Notes: a model not told the origin generated them from the sequence alone. Shown: positions 7,081 through 14,789, counted from the stretch's first letter. The stretch: 19,115 nucleotides of DNA from an uncultured Eubacteriales bacterium (GCA_900540545.1 UQGJ01000049.1:1-19115), one strand, 5' to 3'. Numbers and translations: made by a program.

Positions 7081-8043
7081 TTACCGCTGCACCAGATGGA
7101 TGGCGAACCCGCTGAAATCGCCGTCGATGTAGATGGCCTTGGTCTTGCCCTTGGGGTCGGTCTTGCGGGTGTCCTCCAGGAACTTCACGCCCTGGCGGCC
7201 CAGGTGGTACATGGCCCGGTCCACGTTATAGGTGCCAATGGCGATGTGGCCCCGCTCACCGGGGAAGGGGACCTTGCAGCACTCCACGCCGGGCATGGCG
7301 AAGTCGGAGGAGTTGCCCTCCTTGTAAGGGAAGCCGAACAGGCCGCAGATGGCCTTGGCGGTGTCCGCCGCGCCGGCGGCGTCGCCGCAGGGGATGCCCA
7401 CGTGGTGGAGGGTGAAGCCCAGCATGGTCTTCACGGCCTCCTGGCAGATGTTGGTGATCTCGTCCCATTTCTCGCCGTCGATGAGGTCCTTCTTCACCAT
7501 CCAGGTGCCGCCGCAGGCCACGATCTGGTCAAAGGAGAGATAGTCGTTGAGGTTCTTGGTGGTGACGCCGCCGGTGGGCATCCACTTCAGGTTCTTGTAG
7601 GGGCCGGCCACCGCCTTGAGCTTGGCGATGCCGCCGTTCTGCTCGGCGGGGAAGAACTTGACTACGTCCAGGCCCAGGGCCATGGCCTGCTCCATCTCGC
7701 CGGGGGTGGCGGTGCCGGGGAGCATCAGGCCGCCCTTGGACAGGACGTACTTCACCATGTCGGGGTTGAAGCCGGGGCTGACGATGAACTTGCAGCCCGC
7801 GTCCAGGGCCCGGTCGGCCTGCTCGGTGGTGAGGACGGTGCCGGCGCCCACCAGCATCTCCGGGACCTCCTTGACAATGGCGCGGATGGCCTCCTCGGCG
7901 GCGGCGGTGCGGAAGGTGACCTCCGCCACGGGCAGGCCGCCCGCCACCAGGGCCTTGGCCAGGGGCACCGCCTTGGCCGGGTCGTCGATGGCGATGACAG
8001 GGACGATGCCGATCTCGTAGACGCGCTGTAATACTTCGTTCAT
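7081..8043 (-). CDS. kdgA: KDPG aldolase with C-terminal VOC-like domain
   Basis: A 320-residue fusion. Residues 1 to about 205 form a complete class I KDPG/KHG aldolase, normally about 210 residues, that splits KDPG into pyruvate and glyceraldehyde-3-phosphate. Key residues are E41 in EVTFRT, GAGTVLT (67-73) and the Schiff-base lysine K129 in VVKFFPAE. Residues about 208-320 resemble one glyoxalase/VOC half-module: it opens with LHHVGIP (212-218), has GHIAIG (265-270), and ends in GFAIHLVQR, where the usual metal-binding Glu is not present. The extra domain may be structural or bind a ligand; its job is unknown. The start ATG at 8043 follows AGGAGGAG. It is first in the minus-strand operon, directly behind an operator-bearing promoter. 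The aldolase call is firm; the second domain's identity is moderate. Confidence 0.9.
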   Translation of the reverse strand: MNEVLQRVYEIGIVPVIAIDDPAKAVPLAKALVAGGLPVAEVTFRTAAAEEAIRAIVKEVPEMLVGAGTVLTTEQADRALDAGCKFIVSPGFNPDMVKYVLSKGGLMLPGTATPGEMEQAMALGLDVVKFFPAEQNGGIAKLKAVAGPYKNLKWMPTGGVTTKNLNDYLSFDQIVACGGTWMVKKDLIDGEKWDEITNICQEAVKTMLGFTLHHVGIPCGDAAGAADTAKAICGLFGFPYKEGNSSDFAMPGVECCKVPFPGERGHIAIGTYNVDRAMYHLGRQGVKFLEDTRKTDPKGKTKAIYIDGDFSGFAIHLVQR

Positions 8044-8087
8044 ACTATTCTCCTCCTGATGGTAGATATGGTTCTAGGATAGTTCTT

Positions 8088-8115
8088 ATTATAATACTTG
8101 TATACTAGAAAACAA
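8088..8115 (-). promoter_or_regulatory. Promoter of the kdgA-kdgK-uxaC-uxaB operon
   Basis: On the minus strand a -35 TTGTTT (8115-8110) and a perfect -10 TATAAT (8093-8088) are separated by 16 bases. The whole spacer is occupied by the palindromic operator at 8096-8109, so a bound repressor would block polymerase. The kdgA start lies about 45 bases downstream of the -10. Confidence 0.75.
8096..8109. promoter_or_regulatory. GntR-type operator, site 1 (kdgA)
   Basis: ACTTGTATACTAGA matches the perfect palindrome at 8905-8918 at 12 of 14 positions. The GTATAC core fits known sites of FCD-type GntR regulators of uronate genes (UxuR/ExuR type). It lies between the -35 and -10 boxes of the kdgA promoter. 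Confidence 0.7.
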
Positions 8116-8126
8116 GCGGGGAAAAC

Positions 8127-8176
8127 ATAAAAAATTCGGGCCGGATTTTGTGCACTCTGCAATAAATCCGGCCCGA
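8127..8176 (-). terminator. Rho-independent terminator of the two-helix membrane protein gene
   Basis: Read on the minus strand, a 13-bp perfect stem (arms 8176-8164 and 8148-8136, loop 15) is followed by AATTTTTTAT. It lies about 40 bases beyond the stop of the gene at 8217-8747 and just before the kdgA promoter, so it insulates the kdgA operon from upstream transcription. Confidence 0.85.
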
Positions 8177-8216
8177 GGGCAAACGTTTTAGTCCGAGGAA
8201 GCGTCCAAAGGCGGTC

Positions 8217-8747
8217 TCAGCCTCTGGAGAACAGGCGCTCGGGGGCCATGTGTCCCTCCAGCATGGCCCACAGGCCGTCGCCCCCGCCGGGGATTTGGTC
8301 CTCAGGGAGCAGGAAGGCTTTGTTGGCGGCGGCGTAGAGGTAGATGCAGCCCTTCCGGCGGTAGGCGGCGAAGATGCTGTCCCAGGCCAGGGCGTTCTCC
8401 TCCTTGCCGTTGGTGATCAGGACGTGCTCTGGGGAAAAAGTCAGGGAGTAGACCTCCTTGGGCTCGGACAGGCCGAACTTCTTGACCTGGTCCCGGAGGG
8501 TGACGCAGAACTGCAGCAGGTACCCCAGGGGCAGGATGACCCCCACGGCGGTGAGGACCCCGCCCAGCAGGGCGGCCTGCTCCGCCCGGCCCTGCATCAG
8601 GAAGCAGACGGCGGCGAAGGCCAGCAGGATGGCGGCGAAGAGGGCGGGGGAGCGCCAGCGCTTCTGGCGGGAGAAGGCGTCGAACCAGGCGAAGGAGCGG
8701 AAGGTTTTGTAGTCCATCTCCACGTGGACGGTGATGGTATCATTCAA
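8217..8747 (-). CDS. Hypothetical two-helix membrane protein, YcxB-like
   Basis: A 176-residue protein of unknown function. A short hydrophilic N-terminus is followed by two adjacent membrane helices (about 34-52 and 58-80), then a soluble domain with a beta-rich pattern (SLTFSPEHVLITNGKEENALAWDSIFAAYRRKGCIYLY). That layout resembles the YcxB-like C-terminal domain seen in many Firmicutes membrane proteins. The start is TTG at 8747; GGAGG nine bases upstream supports it, and the nearby ATG is out of frame. It has its own terminator (8127-8176) and a plausible AT-rich promoter, so it is a separate transcription unit between the two uronate arms. No link to uronate use is visible. Confidence 0.75.
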   Translation of the reverse strand: MNDTITVHVEMDYKTFRSFAWFDAFSRQKRWRSPALFAAILLAFAAVCFLMQGRAEQAALLGGVLTAVGVILPLGYLLQFCVTLRDQVKKFGLSEPKEVYSLTFSPEHVLITNGKEENALAWDSIFAAYRRKGCIYLYAAANKAFLLPEDQIPGGGDGLWAMLEGHMAPERLFSRG

Positions 8748-8823
8748 GGACAGCGACCTCCAGACGGTGAAAGCACCGGAAAATTGACGGCGGCGGGGGG
8801 CGGGAACGGAAAATGCTTGGCCT

Positions 8824-8853
8824 CTATTTTACAATTAAAATATAAAATAGCAA
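8824..8853 (-). promoter_or_regulatory. Possible promoter of the YcxB-like gene
   Basis: In an AT-rich island, the minus strand reads TTGCTA (8853-8848), 16 bases, then TAAAAT (8831-8826). The same island carries an 8-bp inverted repeat, CTATTTTA at 8824-8831 and TAAAATAG at 8843-8850, which could be an operator. The boxes are weak and the start site would lie about 70 bases from the TTG codon. Confidence 0.4.
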
Positions 8854-8904
8854 GGGGGACAGAGGGCTTTTGGCGTTTTAGACAAAAATGGCCCTCGCTT
8901 TTTT

Positions 8905-8918
8905 ACTAGTATACTAGT
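8905..8918. promoter_or_regulatory. GntR-type operator, site 2 (TRAP operon)
   Basis: ACTAGTATACTAGT is a perfect 14-bp palindrome touching the -35 box of the dctP promoter. Near copies lie before kdgA (8096-8109) and before the GntR gene (14776-14789). Recurrence at three promoters of one pathway makes a shared regulator, most simply the GntR protein encoded at 14850-15527, likely. Confidence 0.8.
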
Positions 8919-8946
8919 GGACAAAAGCCGCGGGATATGGTACATT
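8918..8946 (+). promoter_or_regulatory. Promoter of the TRAP-uxuA-uxuB operon
   Basis: TGGACA (8918-8923) and TACATT (8941-8946) are separated by 17 bases. The first base of the -35 box is the last base of the palindromic operator. The predicted leader to the dctP start is about 65 bases. Both boxes deviate somewhat from consensus, so the exact placement is moderate. Confidence 0.6.
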
Positions 8947-9019
8947 AAGACCATGTTAAGGCGCAGGACGCGCCAAATGCTCCGCAAAGCCCCTGAAATT
9001 AAAAGGAGGAAACACAAAG

Positions 9020-10117
9020 ATGAAGAAGAAACTGCTCTCTCTGCTGCTGGCTTCCACCATGGCCCTGAGCCTGGCCGCCTGCAGCACCACCACCGCCGAG
9101 ACCAAGGCCCCCGAGACCAATGCTCCTGTCACCGACACCAAGGCTCCCGAGACCACCGCCCCCGAGGCCACCGGCGAGTTCGGCGACGTGGCCAACGACC
9201 CCAAGGTGACCCTGGTCTACGCCGAGGTCAACCCCCTGGACACCATCGTGGGCCAGACCGCTTCCGAGTTCAAGAAGCAGGTCGAGACCCTGTCCGGCGG
9301 CTCCATCACCATCGACATCCAGGCTTCCGGCGTTCTGGGCTCCGAGAACGACGTGCTGGACGGCATGCTGGGCGGCGAGACCTCCGTTGACATCTCCCGT
9401 ATCTCCGCTTTCGCTCTGAACAGCTACGGCGCTCAGAAGTCCATGCTGCTCTCCATCCCCTTCACCTTCGAGAGCCGCGAGCACTTCTGGAACTTCGCCA
9501 ACAGCGATCTGGCCCAGGAGTTCCTGAACGAGCCCCAGACCATCGACCTCCCCCTGCGCGGCATCTTCTACGGCGAAGAGGGCTTCCGTCACTTCTTCAC
9601 CAAGGACCCCGTGAACAGCATTGAGGACCTGAAGGGCATGAAGCTCCGCGTGTCCAACGACCCCATCATGAACGGTCTGGTCGAGGGCCTGGGCGCTTCC
9701 CCCACGGTCGTCTCCTTCGGCGAGCTGTACTCCGCCCTGTCCACCGGCGTGGTTGACGGCGCCGAGCAGCCCATCGCCAACTACAAGTCCAACGCCTTCC
9801 CCGAGGTCGCCAACAACCTGATCCTGGACGGCCACACTCTGGGCGCCATCCAGGCCGTCATCACCGACACTGCTTGGGCCAAGCTGACCGAGAACCAGCA
9901 GAAGGTCATCATGGCCGCCGGCAAGGCCACTCAGGCCTTCAACGCCGAGCTGTCCCAGGGCGCCGAGGACAAGGTCCTGCAGGAGCTGAAGGACGAGGGC
10001 TGCAACGTGGTCGAGGTCACCGATCTGGCCCCCTGGCAGGAAGCCTGCGCCAAGGTCATTGAGGAGAACACCGCCAGCCAGGCCGATTTGTACGCTCAGA
10101 TCAAGGCCCTGAAGTAA
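9020..10117 (+). CDS. dctP: TRAP transporter solute-binding lipoprotein (DctP family)
   Basis: A 365-residue extracytoplasmic receptor that captures an organic acid for the DctQM membrane pair; uronates are the likely ligands from context. It has a lipoprotein signal, KKKLLSLLL followed by lipobox LAAC with C21 as the lipid-anchored residue, then a Thr/Pro/Ala-rich tether with repeated APETxAP units (about 27-51). The mature domain shows DctP hallmarks: LKGMKLRV with R210 as the expected carboxylate-binding arginine, and GASPTVVSFGELYSAL with VDGAEQP. A strong AAAAGGAGG site precedes ATG 9020. The gene uses more GCT, GTT and TCC codons than its neighbours, consistent with high expression. A GC-rich hairpin separates it from dctQ. 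The symbol is at family level only. Confidence 0.92.
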   Translation: MKKKLLSLLLASTMALSLAACSTTTAETKAPETNAPVTDTKAPETTAPEATGEFGDVANDPKVTLVYAEVNPLDTIVGQTASEFKKQVETLSGGSITIDIQASGVLGSENDVLDGMLGGETSVDISRISAFALNSYGAQKSMLLSIPFTFESREHFWNFANSDLAQEFLNEPQTIDLPLRGIFYGEEGFRHFFTKDPVNSIEDLKGMKLRVSNDPIMNGLVEGLGASPTVVSFGELYSALSTGVVDGAEQPIANYKSNAFPEVANNLILDGHTLGAIQAVITDTAWAKLTENQQKVIMAAGKATQAFNAELSQGAEDKVLQELKDEGCNVVEVTDLAPWQEACAKVIEENTASQADLYAQIKALK

Positions 10118-10147
10118 GTATCCGCCTCTGCCATACATAATGGTGAC

Positions 10148-10187
10148 AAGCGAGGGCGCGGGGGGTTGCCCCCTGCGCCCTCGCTTT
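10148..10187 (+). terminator. Intra-operon hairpin (attenuator) between dctP and dctQ
   Basis: AAGCGAGGGCGC (10148-10159) pairs with GCGCCCTCGCTT (10175-10186), extended by GGGGG/CCCCC with one bulged T and a GTTG-type loop. Only TTTCTC follows, so termination is probably partial. Placement straight after the binding-protein gene suggests extra dctP message relative to the membrane subunits. Confidence 0.75.
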
Positions 10188-10220
10188 CTCATAAATTTTC
10201 AAGAGAAGGGAGAGCCTGAT

Positions 10221-10748
10221 ATGCCGAGCATTTTTCAAACCCTGGACAAGATCAAGCCGGCGTACGACATCACCTACAAGATCGTGTTGTTCGTCTGTAA
10301 GATCTTGCTGATCGCCGACATCCTGATCGTGACCATGGCCGTCTGCGGCCGCTACATCCCGTTCATCCCCGACCCCTCCTGGAGTGAGGAAGTGGTTCTG
10401 ACTCTCATGAGCTACATGGCGGTGTTGTCCGCCGCGCTGGCTATCCGCCGGGGGGCCCACATCCGCATGACCGCCTTTGACCGCTATCTTCCCAAGGGCC
10501 TGTTGAAGACCCTGGACATCCTGGCTGATGCGTGCGTGATGGCCCTGGCTTTCGTTATGATCGTGGTGGGCATGAACTACTGCAACACCCTGGGCGCCCG
10601 CGCCACCTACGTGTCCATGCCCTGGCTCTCCAAGTTCTGGATGTACTTCCCGGTGCCCCTGGCCGGCGTGGCCATGGTCATCTTTGAGCTGGAAGCCATC
10701 TATAACCACATCAAAGCATTCTTTGTGAAAGAGGAGGTGGAGGCATAA
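10221..10748 (+). CDS. dctQ: TRAP transporter small membrane subunit (DctQ family)
   Basis: A 175-residue protein with four membrane helices (about 21-47, 57-76, 95-116 and 138-160), the DctQ layout. The signature stretch WSEEVVLTLMSYMAVLSAAL followed by IRRGAHIRM is present at about 55-83. It partners DctM in the membrane for sodium- or proton-driven uptake of the acid delivered by DctP. ATG 10221 with upstream AAGGGAG is chosen. The frame is open back to 10140, but that extension would translate through the intergenic hairpin. Its stop TAA overlaps the dctM ATG by one base (TAATG), indicating translational coupling. Confidence 0.9.
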   Translation: MPSIFQTLDKIKPAYDITYKIVLFVCKILLIADILIVTMAVCGRYIPFIPDPSWSEEVVLTLMSYMAVLSAALAIRRGAHIRMTAFDRYLPKGLLKTLDILADACVMALAFVMIVVGMNYCNTLGARATYVSMPWLSKFWMYFPVPLAGVAMVIFELEAIYNHIKAFFVKEEVEA

Positions 10749-12043
10749 TGGAGACCCAAACTTTGGCAATCGTTGTGCTGCTGGTCGGCTTCCTGGTTAT
10801 GATCCTCCTGCGCTTCCCCATCGCCTACGCCGTGGCCCTGTCCTCCATCCTCTGCCTGATGGTCCAGGGCCAGGAGCTTATCGCGGTCTGCCGTCAGATG
10901 GTCAAGGGCATCAGCTCCTTCTCTCTGATGGCCGTGCCCTTCTTTATCACCATGGGCGTGCTCATGGGCTCCGGCGGTATCTCGGAGAAGCTCATCGCCC
11001 TGGCCAACGCCTGCGTGGGCTGGATGCGGGGCGGCCTGGCCATGGTCAACATCGTGGCCTCCTACTTCTTCGGCGGCATCTCTGGCTCCGCCGCGGCCGA
11101 CACCGCCTCCCTGGGCTCCATCATGATCCCCATGATGGTGGACCAGGGCTACGACCCCGACTTCTCCACCGCCGTCACCATCACCTCCTCCTGCGAGGGC
11201 CTGCTGGTGCCCCCCAGCCATAACATGGTCATCTACGCCACCACCGCCGGCGGCATCTCCGTGGGCAGCCTCTTCCTGGCCGGCTACCTCCCCGCCGCCG
11301 TGCTGGCCGTCAGCCTGATGATCGGCTCCTACATCATCTCCGTCAAGCGCAACTACCCCAAGGGCGACCCGTTCAAGATCGGCAACTTCTTCCGCCAGCT
11401 GGGCACCTCCTTCTGGGCCCTGGCCGCCGTTATCATCGTGGTGGTCGGCGTGGTGGGCGGCGTGTTCACCGCCACCGAGTCCGCCGCCATCGCCGTCATC
11501 TACTCCCTGGTCGTCTCGGTCTTTATCTACAAGGGCCTGGACTGGAAGGGCGTGTGGCGCGAGCTGGGCAGCTGCGTGGACACCCTGTCCATCGTGCTGA
11601 TCCTCATCGCCACCTCCAGCATCTTCGGCTACTGCCTGACCACCCTCCACGTGCCCGATCTGGCAGCCCAGGCTATCACCACCATCACCGACAATCCCAT
11701 CATCCTGGCCCTGCTGCTGAACGTGATCCTGCTGGTGCTGGGCTGCATCATGGACATGGCCCCCATCATCCTCATCGCCACCCCCATCCTGCTGCCCATC
11801 GCCACCGCCATCGGCCTGGATCCCATCCAGTTCGGCATCATGGTCATCCTGAACTGCGGCATCGGCCTGCTGACTCCCCCCGTGGGCGCCGTGCTGTTCA
11901 TCGGCTCCGCTGTGGCCAAGGAGCCCATGGAAAAGGTGGTCAAGGCCACCCTGCCCTTCTATCTGTGCATGATCATCACCCTGCTGCTGGTCACCTTCGT
12001 GCCCCAGATCAGCCTGCTGCTGCCCAACCTGTTTGCCAAATAA
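10748..12043 (+). CDS. dctM: TRAP transporter large permease (DctM family)
   Basis: A 431-residue, highly hydrophobic protein with about twelve membrane segments, the translocation channel of the TRAP system. Family-typical stretches are GGISGSAAADTASLGS (about 115-130) and the conserved LVPPSHNMVIYA (about 155-166), as well as LLTPPVGAVLF near the C-terminus. The ATG at 10748 overlaps the dctQ stop by one base, and AGGAGG lies within the end of dctQ. The gene ends 27 bases before uxuA. Co-transcription with uxuA and uxuB suggests a glucuronate-type substrate. Confidence 0.93.
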   Translation: METQTLAIVVLLVGFLVMILLRFPIAYAVALSSILCLMVQGQELIAVCRQMVKGISSFSLMAVPFFITMGVLMGSGGISEKLIALANACVGWMRGGLAMVNIVASYFFGGISGSAAADTASLGSIMIPMMVDQGYDPDFSTAVTITSSCEGLLVPPSHNMVIYATTAGGISVGSLFLAGYLPAAVLAVSLMIGSYIISVKRNYPKGDPFKIGNFFRQLGTSFWALAAVIIVVVGVVGGVFTATESAAIAVIYSLVVSVFIYKGLDWKGVWRELGSCVDTLSIVLILIATSSIFGYCLTTLHVPDLAAQAITTITDNPIILALLLNVILLVLGCIMDMAPIILIATPILLPIATAIGLDPIQFGIMVILNCGIGLLTPPVGAVLFIGSAVAKEPMEKVVKATLPFYLCMIITLLLVTFVPQISLLLPNLFAK

Positions 12044-12070
12044 GGCTTACCTCACAGGAGGAATTTCCAT

Positions 12071-13150
12071 ATGAAAATGACATTCCGCTGGTACGGCTCC
12101 AAGAGTGACAACGTCACCCTGAGCCAGATCAAGCAGATCCCCGGCATGACCGGCATCATGGGCTTTCTGGATTACAAGCCCGCGGGCGAGGTCTGGACCG
12201 AGGACGAGATCAAGGCCTATATCGACGAGGTCCACGCCGCCGGGCTGGAGTGCGAGGTCATCGAGTCGGTGAACGTCCACGAGGACATCAAGATGGGCCT
12301 GCCCACCCGGGACGGGTACATCGCCAACTACATCACCACCATCCGCAATCTGGCCAAGTACGGCGTGAAGGTCATCATCTACAACTTCATGCCCGTGTTC
12401 GATTGGCTGCGCACCGACCTGGCCCGGGTCATCCCCGAGGACGGGTCCAACAGCCTGTACTTCGACGAGGCCGAGCTGGGGGAAATGACCCCCATCGACC
12501 TGGTCCGCAGCACCATTGATAATTGCAACGGCTTCTCCCTCCCCGGCTGGGAGCCCGAGCGGCTGGCCGAGCTGGAGACCACCCTGGAGCACTACAAGAC
12601 CATCACCCCCGACGACCTGCGGGCCAACTACAAGTATTTCCTGGACGCCGTCATCCCCGTGTGCGAGGAGTGCGGCGTGGTCATGGCCTGCCACCCGGAC
12701 GACCCGGCGTGGCCCGTATTCGGCCTGCCCCGCATCGCCCACAGCCAGGAGGACTACGACAAGATCGTCAAGCTCCACGACTCCCCCTGCAACACCGTCT
12801 GCCTGTGCACCGGCTCCCTGGGCTCCAACCCGGAGAATGACATCCCGGCCATCATCCGCCACTTCGGCGAGATGGGCCGCATCGGGGCCATGCACGTGCG
12901 CAACGTGAAGTACCTGGGCCACCGCAAGTTCCGGGAGGCCGCCCACCTGTCCTCCACCGGCGACCTGGATATGTTCGCCATCATGAAGGCCATCTACGAC
13001 ACCTGCCCGGACACCTACATCCGCCCCGACCACGGCCGGATGATCTGGAACGAGACCGGCCGCCCCGGCTACGGCCTCTACGACCGTGCCCTGGGCGCCA
13101 CCTACCTCAACGGCCTGTGGGAAGCCATCGGCAAGATGTCTTCCAAGTAA
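12071..13150 (+). CDS. uxuA: D-mannonate dehydratase
   Basis: A 359-residue UxuA, the shorter Gram-positive size class (E. coli UxuA is about 394). It dehydrates D-mannonate to 2-keto-3-deoxygluconate in a metal-dependent TIM barrel. The expected Mn-ligand set of the family can be seen: H208 in ACHPDDP, C246 in LCTGS, H275 in AMHVRN and D320 in RPDHGR. The N-terminus MKMTFRWYGS is typical. ATG 12071 follows ACAGGAGGAA. It sits between dctM and the uxuB-like gene, whose product makes its substrate. Identification is firm. Confidence 0.95.
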   Translation: MKMTFRWYGSKSDNVTLSQIKQIPGMTGIMGFLDYKPAGEVWTEDEIKAYIDEVHAAGLECEVIESVNVHEDIKMGLPTRDGYIANYITTIRNLAKYGVKVIIYNFMPVFDWLRTDLARVIPEDGSNSLYFDEAELGEMTPIDLVRSTIDNCNGFSLPGWEPERLAELETTLEHYKTITPDDLRANYKYFLDAVIPVCEECGVVMACHPDDPAWPVFGLPRIAHSQEDYDKIVKLHDSPCNTVCLCTGSLGSNPENDIPAIIRHFGEMGRIGAMHVRNVKYLGHRKFREAAHLSSTGDLDMFAIMKAIYDTCPDTYIRPDHGRMIWNETGRPGYGLYDRALGATYLNGLWEAIGKMSSK

Positions 13151-13163
13151 GGAGGACCACTGT

Positions 13164-14780
13164 ATGAAACTCAGCTATCAGGGCATTCAGGACCGCGCGG
13201 CCTGGGAACAGGCCGGCGTGAAGCTGCCCGGCTACGACTGGAAGGCCATGTGCGCCGAGACCGAAGCCAACCCCACCTGGGTCCACTTCGGCGCGGGCAA
13301 CATCTTCCGGGGCTTCATCGCCCGGCTCCAGCAGTCCCTGCTGGAACAGGGCCTGGTGAAGGGCGGCATCGTGGCCGCCGACACCTTTGACTACGACATC
13401 ATCGACAAAATCTACGACCCCTGCGACGCCATGACCCTGCTGGTGGCCCTCAAGCCCGACGGGACCATGGACAAAGAGGTGGTCAGCTCCATCGCCAAGG
13501 GCCTTCGGGCGGGGTACGCCCACCCGGAGGACATGGAGCGCCTCAAGGCCATCTTCCGCAGCCCCTCCCTCCAGATGGTGAGCTTCACCATCACCGAGAA
13601 GGGCTACGCCCTGACCAACATGGAGGGGAAGTTCTTCCCCTTTGTGGAAGCCGACTTCACCGGCGGGCCGGAGCAGTGCACCCACGCTATGAGCCTGGTG
13701 TGCGCCCTGCTGCTGGAGCGGTATAAGCACGGCGCCGCCCCCCTGGCCGTGGTGAGCATGGACAACTGCTCCCACAACGGCGAGAAGCTGCGCGCCAGCG
13801 TCATGACCGTGGCCCAGAAGTGGCATGAGAACGGCTTCGTGGGCGACGACTTCCTGGCCTGGGTGGGGGACGAGGGCAAGGTCTCCTTCCCCTGGTCCAT
13901 GATCGACAAGATCACCCCCCGCCCCGCCAAGGTGGTGGAGGAGGCCCTGGCCCAGGCGGGCATCGAGGATATGGCCCCCGTGGTCACCTCCAAGAACACC
14001 TTCATCGCCCCCTTCGTCAACGCCGAGGTGCCGGAGTATCTGGTGGTGGAGGACCGCTTCCCTAACGGCCGTCCGCCCCTGGAAAAGGCCGGGGTCTACC
14101 TGACCGACCGGCAGACCGTCAACGACACCGAGCGGATGAAGGTCACCACCTGCCTCAACCCCCTGCACACCACCCTGGCCGTGTACGGGTGCCTGCTGGG
14201 CTATGAGTCCATCGCCGCCGAGATGAAGGACCCGGAGCTGAAGGCTCTGGTGGAGCGCATCGGCTACGACGAGGGCATGCCCGTGGTGGTGGACCCCAAG
14301 ATTCTGAGCCCCATGGCCTTCATCAAAGAGGTGGTGGAGCAGCGCCTGCCCAACCCCTTCATCCCCGACGCGCCCCAGCGCATCGCCACCGACACCAGCC
14401 AGAAGGTGCCCATCCGCTTCGGCGAGACCATCAAGAGCTACGTCCAGCGCCCCGACCTGGACGTGAAGGCCCTGACCTACATCCCCCTGGCCATCGCGGG
14501 CTGGCTGCGCTACCTTCTGGGCGTGGACGACCAGGGCGCGGCCATGGCTTGCAGCAGCGACCCCATGCTGGAGACCCTTCAGGGCCAGCTGTCCGGCGTG
14601 AAGCTGGGCGACCCCGCCAGCGCGGAGGGCAAGCTGGCCCCCATCCTCTCCAACCCCATGCTCTTTGGCTCCGACCTGGTGGCCCTGGGCCTGGGGGAGA
14701 AGATCGAGGGCATGGTGAAGGAGATGCTGGCCGGCCCCGGCGCCGTCCGGGCCACCCTGCAACGCTATGTAAAAAACTAG
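13164..14780 (+). CDS. uxuB: Fructuronate reductase (mannonate oxidoreductase), divergent form
   Basis: A 538-residue member of the mannitol dehydrogenase family, about 50 residues longer than E. coli UxuB. It should reduce fructuronate to mannonate with NADH, feeding UxuA next door. The nucleotide-binding start WVHFGAGNIFRGF (39-51) is clear. The catalytic region reads MKVTTCLNPLH, giving K326-x5-N332-x2-H335, one residue longer than the usual K-x4-N-x2-H seen in the window's own UxaB. ATG 13164 lies 13 bases after the uxuA stop, with AAGGAGG overlapping that stop codon. Longer readings would run back into uxuA. The function rests mainly on family and context; another polyol or sugar acid is possible. 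Its stop codon lies inside the operator of the next gene. Confidence 0.82.
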   Translation: MKLSYQGIQDRAAWEQAGVKLPGYDWKAMCAETEANPTWVHFGAGNIFRGFIARLQQSLLEQGLVKGGIVAADTFDYDIIDKIYDPCDAMTLLVALKPDGTMDKEVVSSIAKGLRAGYAHPEDMERLKAIFRSPSLQMVSFTITEKGYALTNMEGKFFPFVEADFTGGPEQCTHAMSLVCALLLERYKHGAAPLAVVSMDNCSHNGEKLRASVMTVAQKWHENGFVGDDFLAWVGDEGKVSFPWSMIDKITPRPAKVVEEALAQAGIEDMAPVVTSKNTFIAPFVNAEVPEYLVVEDRFPNGRPPLEKAGVYLTDRQTVNDTERMKVTTCLNPLHTTLAVYGCLLGYESIAAEMKDPELKALVERIGYDEGMPVVVDPKILSPMAFIKEVVEQRLPNPFIPDAPQRIATDTSQKVPIRFGETIKSYVQRPDLDVKALTYIPLAIAGWLRYLLGVDDQGAAMACSSDPMLETLQGQLSGVKLGDPASAEGKLAPILSNPMLFGSDLVALGLGEKIEGMVKEMLAGPGAVRATLQRYVKN

Positions 14781-14789
14781 CATACTAGT
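14776..14789. promoter_or_regulatory. GntR-type operator, site 3 (GntR gene)
   Basis: ACTAGCATACTAGT differs from the perfect palindrome at 8905-8918 by one base. It overlaps the uxuB stop codon and ends two bases before the -35 box of the regulator gene, suggesting autoregulation. Confidence 0.75.

Noticed and set aside
10140..10220. N-terminal extension of dctQ by 27 codons
   Set aside because: It runs through the intergenic hairpin; ATG at 10221 has its own ribosome binding site.
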